This document shows, piece after piece, positions 1 through 4,931 of a stretch of DNA of 5,463 bases. Source of the stretch: Lachnospiraceae bacterium UBA3863. Lineage in GTDB: Bacteria > Bacillota > Clostridia > Lachnospirales > Lachnospiraceae. The notes under the pieces were generated by a model. That model saw only the letters and a list, made by a program, of their open reading frames with translations, did no database searches and had not been told where the DNA came from. The stretch lies in assembly GCA_002392385.1 (NCBI GenBank), contig DGGX01000019.1:1-5463 (forward strand), read 5' to 3'. The first letter of the stretch is position 1; each line of letters starts with the position of its first letter. The translations under genes were made by a program, and so were the position numbers.

Positions 1-1
1 C

Positions 2-766
2 CTGCGGGGGGCGGGCCTGGAGGCGGAGATCGCCCGCGGAGAGGACAGAGACCGGGCGGAAGACCCGCATACACTCTGGGTGTGTGACGACGCGGCGGCT
101 GCCGCTGACCTCAAAGGCCGGGGCGCGGCGGTGGCGGGCTGGAGTCATGCCGGCAATCGGGGAGAGCATTTCTCCGGGATCCGCTATGTGCTGGAGGAAC
201 CGGCCTTCGTGGACGGAGATTCCTATGTGAAGATCTGGCAGCGGGAGCGGCACCTTCCCTGGACCATCCTGGAGACGGACCGCTGCCTGGTGCGGGAATT
301 CGTGCCCGCGGACATGGAGGCCATCTGCGCTCTCTATGACGAGGAGGCCTGCCGGTGGATGGAAGCCCCCTCCGCCCACCTGGAGAGGGAGAGGGAGATC
401 CTCCGGGCTTACATCGACAGGGTCTACAGCCTCTACGGCTACGGACACTGGGCCGTAATCCTCAGGGAGACCGGCGAGCTGATCGGCCGGATGGGCTACG
501 CTGTACCCCGGGCCGGCAGCGGGATCACGGAAGAGGACGGGATCCTGGGCTATCTCCTGGGCGCCCCCTGGCGCCGCCGGGGACTGACTGAGGAGGTGTG
601 CGGGGCCCTCATCCGCTTCGGCTTTGAACAGCTCGGTTTTGCCCGGATCGCCGCCGAGATCCACAGGGACAACGCGGCCTCCCGGCAGTTCATCGAGAAG
701 ATGGGCTTCCGCAGGCTGGAGGGCACGGAGAATGCCCGGGGAGAATGTACCTACATTCTGGAATGA
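2..766 (+). CDS. GNAT family N-acetyltransferase, C-terminal part of a two-module protein (5' end outside window)
   Basis: The frame is open from the first complete codon at position 2 to the TGA at 764-766 (254 residues). The first possible start, GTG at 80, has no Shine-Dalgarno sequence and useful sequence continues upstream of it, so the gene almost certainly begins outside the window. Residues about 24-90 (from LWVCDD to the RHLPW segment) are not GNAT and look like the end of a small alpha/beta module. From about residue 91 (ILETDRCLVREF) a RimJ/RimL-type GNAT fold follows: a first strand carrying LVREF, a central strand with ETGELIGRMGY, an acetyl-CoA loop in GAPWRRRGLTEEV, and the typical C-terminal block with EIHRDNAASRQFIEKMGFRR. 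The family transfers acetyl from acetyl-CoA to an amine; the substrate cannot be told from sequence. From memory, clostridial GNAT proteins with a similar extra N-terminal module exist. Family call is firm, substrate unknown. Confidence 0.85.
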   Translation: MRGAGLEAEIARGEDRDRAEDPHTLWVCDDAAAAADLKGRGAAVAGWSHAGNRGEHFSGIRYVLEEPAFVDGDSYVKIWQRERHLPWTILETDRCLVREFVPADMEAICALYDEEACRWMEAPSAHLEREREILRAYIDRVYSLYGYGHWAVILRETGELIGRMGYAVPRAGSGITEEDGILGYLLGAPWRRRGLTEEVCGALIRFGFEQLGFARIAAEIHRDNAASRQFIEKMGFRRLEGTENARGECTYILE

Positions 767-792
767 GGAGCCTCTATCGGAGGCGGTCTCTC

Positions 793-821
793 TTTTCAAA
801 CAGGGAGAAACGCTTTATAAT
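793..821 (+). promoter_or_regulatory. Sigma-A-type promoter for the aminotransferase gene
   Basis: A perfect -10 hexamer TATAAT lies at 816-821. Exactly 17 bases upstream is TTTTCA (793-798), a 4/6 match to TTGACA. Transcription would start near 828, leaving a leader of about 60 bases before the ATG at 891. A 10-bp inverted repeat (784-793 and 838-847) brackets this promoter; see findings. The prediction rests on consensus match and position only. Confidence 0.6.
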
Positions 822-890
822 ACACGGGAGACACAGCAGAGAGACCGGCGGTGCCGGTGATCGGGAGCAGAGAAGGAGAAGAAGAGCGTC

Positions 891-2084
891 ATGATCAATC
901 CTGTCTACAGAGCCATGTTATCCAATAAATCCGTGATCCGGGAGCTTTCGGAGTACGCCACCGCCAGAGGGAAAGAGATCGGATACGAGAATGTTTTCGA
1001 TTTCAGCCTGGGCAATCCCTCGGTGCCGGCCCCTGCCAGCTTCGCGGAGGCGGCCGTCCGTCTGCTGCGGGAAGAGGATCCCATGCGGCTGCACGGCTAC
1101 AGCCCCAGCGTTGGTGATCCGGATGTCAAGGAGAAGGTGGCCCGTTCTCTGGAGAGACGTTTCGGCCTTCCTTATAAAAAAGAGCATATTTTCCCCACCG
1201 CCGGCGCGGCCGGCGCCATCGCCCACGCGGTGCGCGCGGTGACGGTGCCCGGGGACGAGGTGCTTGTCTTCGCACCCTATTTTCCCGAGTATATTCCTTA
1301 TATCAACACCACCGGGGCGGTGATGCGGTCCGTGCCCGCGGATACGGAGAGCTTCCAGATCAATTTCGAGGCGGCGGAGAAGGCCATCACGGACAAGGTG
1401 GCGGCTGTCCTCATCAACACCCCCAACAATCCCTCCGGCGCGGTCTACACGGAGGATACCCTGAGCAAACTGGCTGAGCTCCTGACCCGCAAGTCGGCTG
1501 AGTACGGGCACACGATCTTCCTGATCTCCGACGAGCCCTACCGGGAGATCGTTTTCGACGGAAAGAAGCAGCCCTATCCCGCGGCCTTCTATCCCCACAC
1601 CCTGACCTGCTATTCCTTCTCCAAGTCCCTGTCCATCCCCGGCGAACGTATCGGCTATGTGGCCGTGGCGCCGGACTGCGAGGGAAGCGACGTGCTGGTC
1701 CCCATGATGTCCCAGATCTCCAGGGGGATCGGCCATAACTGCCCCTCCTCCCTGATCCAGCAGGCCATGGCGGAGGCCGTGGACGACACCTCGGATCTGC
1801 GGGTCTATGAGACCAATATGAACCTGCTGTACGACACCTTCACGGAGCTGGGCTTCTCCGTCGTGCGCCCGGGCGGCACCTTCTACATCATGCCCAGGGC
1901 CCTGGAGGAGGACGCGGTGGCCTTCTGCCGGAAGGCACTGAAGTATGACCTGGTCTTCGTGCCCGGCGACAGCTTCGAGGCCCCGGGACACTTCCGCGCC
2001 GCCTACTGCCTGGAGACGGAGAAGGTGGAGCGGTCCCTGGACGCGATCCGCAGATTCGTCAGGGAGACCTATGGAACACGCTGA
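891..2084 (+). CDS. Pyridoxal phosphate-dependent aminotransferase, class I/II (fold type I)
   Basis: This 397-residue protein has the usual length of a fold-type I aminotransferase and all main PLP contacts. They are a phosphate/cofactor loop around TAGAAGAI (103-110), Tyr130 in APYFPEY as likely ring-stacking residue, Asn180 in NTPNNPSG, Asp214 and Tyr217 in SDEPYREI, Schiff-base Lys245 in SFSKSLSIPGERIGY with phosphate-contacting Arg253, and Arg369 in HFRAAY, the usual substrate carboxylate anchor. The N-terminus (DFSLGNPSVPAP, 37-48) is the conserved dimer/substrate-lid region. The family moves an amino group between an amino acid and a 2-oxo acid in the cytosol; the actual substrate (aspartate, aromatic or branched-chain) is not decided by these motifs. 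ATG 891 has AAGGAG at 873-878, 12 bases upstream, slightly long but acceptable. Its own promoter lies at 793-821, and uppP follows after 49 bases, so the two may be co-transcribed without an obvious functional link. Confidence 0.93.
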   Translation: MINPVYRAMLSNKSVIRELSEYATARGKEIGYENVFDFSLGNPSVPAPASFAEAAVRLLREEDPMRLHGYSPSVGDPDVKEKVARSLERRFGLPYKKEHIFPTAGAAGAIAHAVRAVTVPGDEVLVFAPYFPEYIPYINTTGAVMRSVPADTESFQINFEAAEKAITDKVAAVLINTPNNPSGAVYTEDTLSKLAELLTRKSAEYGHTIFLISDEPYREIVFDGKKQPYPAAFYPHTLTCYSFSKSLSIPGERIGYVAVAPDCEGSDVLVPMMSQISRGIGHNCPSSLIQQAMAEAVDDTSDLRVYETNMNLLYDTFTELGFSVVRPGGTFYIMPRALEEDAVAFCRKALKYDLVFVPGDSFEAPGHFRAAYCLETEKVERSLDAIRRFVRETYGTR

Positions 2085-2087
2085 GCA

Positions 2088-2106
2088 CTGTTCCCTGCGG
2101 GGACAG
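2088..2106 (+). other. Small stem-loop between aminotransferase and uppP
   Basis: CTGTTCCC (2088-2095) pairs with GGGGACAG (2099-2106): 8 pairs including one T-G wobble, closed by a 3-base loop. It starts four bases after the aminotransferase stop codon. The bases that follow (CCTATTATATAAG) are AT-rich but not a U-tract, so it does not look like an efficient intrinsic terminator. It could slow or trim the transcript between the two genes. Function is unproven. Confidence 0.4.
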
Positions 2107-2133
2107 CCTATTATATAAGAGGGGAAGGACATA

Positions 2134-2988
2134 ATGGCGGACATCCTGAAAGCCATACTGTACGGAATCGTGGAAGGTGTCACGGAATGGCTGCCCATCA
2201 GCAGCACCGGACACATGATTCTGCTGGACGAGTTTATCAGACTGAATGTATCCGAGGAGTTCTGGAAGATGTTCCTGGTCGTCATCCAGCTGGGGGCGAT
2301 CCTGGCTGTGGTGGTGATGAACTGGAGCGTGATCTGGCCCCTGCGCCGTGTCAGCGACAGGGACGGCAATACCCGCATCGCCTGGAAGAGGAATTCCCTC
2401 CAGCTCTGGGCCAAGGCCCTGGTGGCCTGCATCCCCGCGGGCATCGTGGGCGTCCTCTTCGATGACTGGCTGGACGAGCATCTCTACGGCTGGATCTGCG
2501 TGTCGGTCATGCTGATCCTGGTGGGTATCGCCTTCCTCCTGATCGAGAACCGCAACCGGGGCGTGCGGCCCCGGGTCCGCAAGCTCAAGGACCTGAGCTA
2601 CCGGGATGCCCTGATCGTGGGCCTCTTCCAGCTGCTGGCGGCGGTCTTCCCCGGCACCTCCCGTTCAGGCGCGACGATCCTGGGCGGCATGCTCATAGGC
2701 CTGTCCAGAACCGTGGCCGCGCGTTTCACCTTCATCCTGGCCATCCCGGTCATGGCCGGCGCCAGCCTCCTGAAGATCGTCAAGTTCCTTCTGAGCGGCG
2801 TCAGCGTGACAGCTATGGAGATCGCCATCCTGGTGATAGGTATGGCAGTGGCCTTCATCGTGTCCCTGCTGGTGATCAATTTCCTCATGGACTATATCCG
2901 CAAGCACGATTTCCGCGTTTTCGGATGGTACCGGATCGTCCTCGGCACCCTGGTGATCATCTATTTCCTTCTGGTCCGCGGTGTCTGA
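2134..2988 (+). CDS. uppP: Undecaprenyl-diphosphatase UppP (BacA family)
   Basis: This 284-residue integral membrane protein removes one phosphate from undecaprenyl diphosphate, regenerating the C55 lipid carrier for peptidoglycan and other envelope polymers; overexpression in other bacteria gives bacitracin resistance. Both family signatures are intact. The first is the glutamate-rich segment GIVEGVTEWLPISSTGH (11-27) with Glu14, Glu18, Ser24 and His27. The second is PGTSRSG (173-179) with Arg177, followed by GLSRTVAARFTF. Gln52 in VVIQLGAILAVV is also in its conserved place. Hydrophobic stretches near 47-63, 94-110, 120-137, 198-213, 228-250 and 266-282 fit the polytopic fold; the hydrophilic loop 138-156 is rich in Arg/Lys. 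Length is normal for the family. ATG 2134 is preceded by AGGGGAAGG (2120-2128) at 5 bases. No strong promoter is seen directly upstream, so read-through from the aminotransferase is likely. Confidence 0.97.
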   Translation: MADILKAILYGIVEGVTEWLPISSTGHMILLDEFIRLNVSEEFWKMFLVVIQLGAILAVVVMNWSVIWPLRRVSDRDGNTRIAWKRNSLQLWAKALVACIPAGIVGVLFDDWLDEHLYGWICVSVMLILVGIAFLLIENRNRGVRPRVRKLKDLSYRDALIVGLFQLLAAVFPGTSRSGATILGGMLIGLSRTVAARFTFILAIPVMAGASLLKIVKFLLSGVSVTAMEIAILVIGMAVAFIVSLLVINFLMDYIRKHDFRVFGWYRIVLGTLVIIYFLLVRGV

Positions 2989-3016
2989 CAATAATACAGA
3001 ATTACGTTATTTATTT

Positions 3017-3058
3017 ACTGAATGTTCCCGCAGGCGCTTGACGCTGCGGGGACTCAGT
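3017..3058 (+). other. Long hairpin downstream of uppP, overlapped by a promoter
   Basis: The RNA could fold as ACTGA (3017-3021) with TCAGT (3054-3058), then GTTCCCGCA (3024-3032) with TGCGGGGAC (3045-3053), then GCG (3034-3036) with CGC (3042-3044), around a CTTGA loop. Small bulges are AT at 3022-3023 and G at 3033. That is 17 pairs with one wobble. The first T-run is only TTTT at 3071-3074, 13 bases after the stem, so this is a poor intrinsic terminator by the usual rule. It may protect the 3' end of the uppP message or act at DNA level on the promoter that shares its bases. Confidence 0.55.
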
Positions 3059-3066
3059 GCTAGTAT
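3038..3066 (+). promoter_or_regulatory. Promoter for the basic-tail DUF6465-like gene
   Basis: TTGACG (3038-3043, 5/6 to consensus) is followed by a 17-base spacer and TAGTAT (3061-3066, 4/6). A TG at 3058-3059, one base before the hexamer, makes an extended -10 (TGCTAGTAT). Transcription would start near 3073, giving a leader of about 100 bases. The -35 lies in the loop and right arm of the hairpin at 3017-3058. A second -10 reading, TATAAC at 3064-3069, has worse spacing. Confidence 0.6.
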
Positions 3067-3174
3067 AACCTTTTGATTGGGGAAAAATTCATTCATGGTA
3101 ATTCTTTGGGAAACGATGCATGGTTTAGCGGGGGAAGCTGAGCATACGCATAGTATCGGAAAGGAGTACCGAAA

Positions 3175-3645
3175 ATGGCAGAAAAGAAAGTAAAGGCTGT
3201 CGCCAAGACCGCGGAAGTCAAGGTAGAGAAGGCCGCTGAAGTTAAGGAAGTCAAGGAAGTTAAGGCTGCGCCCGCTGAGAAGAAGGCCCCGGCTAAAAAG
3301 CCCGTCGCCAAGAAGCCCGCTGCCAAGCCCGTCGCCAAGGCAGAGCCCAAGGCCGCTGTCAAGGCTGAGGAGAAGAAGCCGGCTGTGAAGGCTGAGAAGA
3401 AGGCCCCCGCCAAGAAGACCGTTAAGGCCCCTAAGAAGGCTGCTGTCGCCGAGACCGTCCGCATCCAGTTCGCGGACAAGGACTACGCGCCGGCCGATCT
3501 GCTCAAGTCCGCCAGAGACGTGTGGCAGTATGACCTCGGCAGAGACGTGAACGAGATCACCAGCATCGACCTTTATGTCAAGCCCGAGGAGTCCAGAGCC
3601 TACTACGTGATCAACGGTGATGTCACCGGAGGCTTTGCTATCTGA
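3175..3645 (+). CDS. Small protein with histone-H1-like Lys/Ala/Pro-rich N-terminus and DUF6465-like C-terminal domain
   Basis: This 156-residue protein has two clear parts. Residues 1-91 are low-complexity and basic, made of Lys, Ala, Glu, Val and Pro: EVK three times in tandem (22-30), KPVAK twice (42-46, 51-55) and AEKKAPAKK twice (34-42, 73-81). From about residue 92 a compact domain begins (VAETVRIQFADKDYAP) and runs to the end through ARDVWQYDLGRD, SIDLYVKPEE and YYVINGDVTGGFAI. From memory this matches DUF6465, seen mostly in Lachnospiraceae and related Clostridia; no function is established. The tail resembles eukaryotic H1 and bacterial H1-like nucleoid proteins, so binding to DNA, RNA or another polyanion is possible but inferred. 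There is no signal peptide or membrane segment. ATG 3175 follows AAAGGAG (3160-3166) at 8 bases, a strong site. Own promoter and strong terminator make it a single-gene unit, and the codon choice suggests high expression. Confidence 0.88.
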   Translation: MAEKKVKAVAKTAEVKVEKAAEVKEVKEVKAAPAEKKAPAKKPVAKKPAAKPVAKAEPKAAVKAEEKKPAVKAEKKAPAKKTVKAPKKAAVAETVRIQFADKDYAPADLLKSARDVWQYDLGRDVNEITSIDLYVKPEESRAYYVINGDVTGGFAI

Positions 3646-3686
3646 GTCCTCACTGTAAGAGGAACAGAACGGCTTTCGTATTCAGG

Positions 3687-3735
3687 AAGAAGCCGCTGCA
3701 GGAATCGATCAGAGATCCTGCGGCGGTTTCTTTTT
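3687..3735 (+). terminator. Rho-independent terminator of the DUF6465-like gene
   Basis: GCCGCTGCAGGA (3692-3703) pairs with TCCTGCGGCGGT (3716-3727) with two wobbles. The stem can extend outward through AAGAA (3687-3691) against TTTCT (3728-3732). The U-rich tract TTTCTTTTT (3727-3735) follows directly, with another run at 3738-3743. It ends about 90 bases after the stop codon and before the hrcA promoter, separating the two transcription units. Because the stem is flanked by A-rich sequence on the left, weak activity on the other strand is also possible. Confidence 0.93.
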
Positions 3736-3769
3736 CATTTTTTCTTCATAATTTTTATCCTTCCCTCCG

Positions 3770-3798
3770 TTGACACCGTCGCCCGGCGGTGCTATTTT
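3770..3798 (+). promoter_or_regulatory. Sigma-A-type promoter of the hrcA-grpE operon
   Basis: A perfect TTGACA (3770-3775) is followed by a 17-base spacer and TATTTT (3793-3798, 4/6 to TATAAT). Start of transcription would be near 3805, so CIRCE (3813-3839) lies just downstream, the usual position from which HrcA blocks transcription. The spacer holds an imperfect 8+2+8 palindrome (3774-3791). Confidence 0.8.
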
Positions 3799-3812
3799 AT
3801 ACGAGAAAGGTG

Positions 3813-3839
3813 TTAGCACTCGAGCCTAATGAGTGCTAA
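3813..3839. promoter_or_regulatory. CIRCE operator (HrcA binding site)
   Basis: TTAGCACTC (3813-3821), a 9-base spacer and GAGTGCTAA (3831-3839) form the exact consensus CIRCE element with no mismatch in either arm. HrcA dimers bind this site and repress the class I heat-shock operon; after heat shock HrcA loses activity until GroEL refolds it. Its position right after the predicted transcription start of hrcA indicates autoregulation. The ATG at 3829-3831 lies across the spacer and the right arm. Confidence 0.98.
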
Positions 3840-3852
3840 CAACCCCTACAGT

Positions 3853-3862
3853 AAAGGGAAGG
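3853..3862 (+). promoter_or_regulatory. Probable ribosome binding site of hrcA
   Basis: The purine run AAAGGGAAGG is the only Shine-Dalgarno-like sequence well placed for an in-frame hrcA start. Its AAAGGG part ends 6 bases before GTG 3865, and its GAAGG part ends 11 bases before GTG 3874. It is 20 bases from ATG 3883 and lies downstream of ATG 3829, so it argues against both ATGs. Confidence 0.5.
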
Positions 3863-3864
3863 AT

Positions 3865-4908
3865 GTGCGGACAGTGGCCGATATGGAACTGCAGGGAAGA
3901 AAATTGAAGATATTGCAGGCCGTCATCCGGAACTATCTGGAGACCGGGGAGCCGGTGGGCAGCAGGACGATCTCCAAGTACACGGATCTGAACCTGAGCT
4001 CGGCGACCATCCGGAACGAGATGGCGGATCTGGAGGAGATGGGCCTGATCAAGCAGCCGCACACCTCCGCGGGCAGGGTCCCCACAGACGCGGGCTACCG
4101 CATCTACGTGGACAATCTGCTGGCCGGCGAGCGCCGGGAGGTGGAGGAGATGCGCAGCATGCTGCTGGAGAAGCAGGACAAGCTGGAGAACCTGCTGCAG
4201 CAGGCCGCCAAGGTCCTGGCCGCCAACACCAACTACGCCTCCATGATCTCGTCCCCCTCCGTGCGGCAGAACAAGATCAAGTTCATCCAGCTGTCGCAGC
4301 TGGACGCGGACAACATCCTGGCCGTGATCGTGATCGAGGGGAACCTGATCCGGAACAAGGTGATCCCGGTGGAGGAGCCGCTGGACAACGAGAGCCTGCT
4401 GAAGCTGAACATGCTTCTCAACACCAACCTGTGCGGGCTGCCGGTGGAGAGCATCACCCTGGGACTGATCGAGGCCATCAAGAAGAGCGCAGGCATCCAC
4501 ACGGAGATCGTGGGAGATGTGTTCGACGCCGCGGCGGAGATCGTACACGCGGAGGAGGACCTGAAGATCTATACCAGCGGCGCCACCAATATCTTCAAGT
4601 ATCCTGAGCTGGCGGATCACCAGAGAGCCAGCGAGCTGATCGGGAATTTCGAAGAGAAGCAGGCGCTGGGGGATATCGTTAAGGAGACGCTGTCCGGAAA
4701 GAGCGAGACAGGGATCCAGGTCTACATCGGCAGCGAGAACCCGGTGGCCGGCATGCGGGACTGCAGTGTGGTCACCGCCACCTATGAGCTCGGCGAGGGC
4801 ATGAAGGGGACCATCGGTATCATCGGACCCAAGAGAATGGATTACGAGCGCGCGGTCAACGCACTGCAGACGATCATGCAGCAGCTCGATGATCTGTATA
4901 AAAAATAG
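3865..4908 (+). CDS. hrcA: Heat-inducible transcription repressor HrcA
   Basis: HrcA represses the class I heat-shock genes by binding CIRCE. The N-terminal winged helix starts at about 3892 with GRKLKILQAVIRNYLETGEP, then VGSRTISKYTDLNLSSATIRNEMADLEEMG, the DNA-recognition region, and the wing QPHTSAGRVPTDAGYRIYVD. A coiled region with EEMRSMLLEKQDKLENLL follows, then the HrcA core ending in the conserved QVYIGSENP, CSVVTATYELGEG and KGTIGIIGPKRMDYERAV blocks. Length (about 347 residues from this start) is normal. The frame is open from ATG 3829 (359 residues), but that ATG sits inside CIRCE with no usable Shine-Dalgarno. GTG 3865 was chosen because AAAGGG lies 6 bases upstream; GTG 3874 and ATG 3883 (MELQGRKLKIL, where relatives usually begin) remain possible. 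The TAG stop is 23 bases before grpE, so the genes form one operon. Function is certain, exact start is not. Confidence 0.95.
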   Translation: MRTVADMELQGRKLKILQAVIRNYLETGEPVGSRTISKYTDLNLSSATIRNEMADLEEMGLIKQPHTSAGRVPTDAGYRIYVDNLLAGERREVEEMRSMLLEKQDKLENLLQQAAKVLAANTNYASMISSPSVRQNKIKFIQLSQLDADNILAVIVIEGNLIRNKVIPVEEPLDNESLLKLNMLLNTNLCGLPVESITLGLIEAIKKSAGIHTEIVGDVFDAAAEIVHAEEDLKIYTSGATNIFKYPELADHQRASELIGNFEEKQALGDIVKETLSGKSETGIQVYIGSENPVAGMRDCSVVTATYELGEGMKGTIGIIGPKRMDYERAVNALQTIMQQLDDLYKK

Positions 4909-4931
4909 AAACTGACGAAAGGACCGTATAC

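Noticed and set aside
770..784. GCCTC-TATCG-GAGGC stem as terminator of the acetyltransferase gene
   Set aside because: A five-pair stem with no directly following U-tract (TTTT only at 793-796) is too weak to call; transcription of the acetyltransferase gene may run on into the next gene.
918..2444. 508-residue open frame on the - strand
   Set aside because: It lies opposite the aminotransferase and uppP genes, has no ribosome binding site of note, and its product is a low-complexity His/Gly/Arg-rich string. It results from GC-biased third codon positions in the real genes.
3095..3193. 32-codon + strand ORF (ATG 3095 to TAA 3191-3193) in the leader of the basic-tail gene, overlapping its start
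   Set aside because: Only GGGG at 3079-3082 could serve as ribosome binding site and the peptide shows no attenuator-like codon run. A translated leader peptide is possible but unsupported.
3238..3410. CRISPR-like or satellite repeat array
   Set aside because: The repeats are short, codon-phased, without regular spacers, and lie within a coding frame, so they are protein-level low complexity.
3093..3479. 128-residue Ala/Phe-rich open frame on the - strand that looks like a membrane protein
   Set aside because: It is the antisense reading of the Lys/Ala repeat codons (AAG read backwards gives Leu/Phe-type codons). It has no start signal and no independent support.
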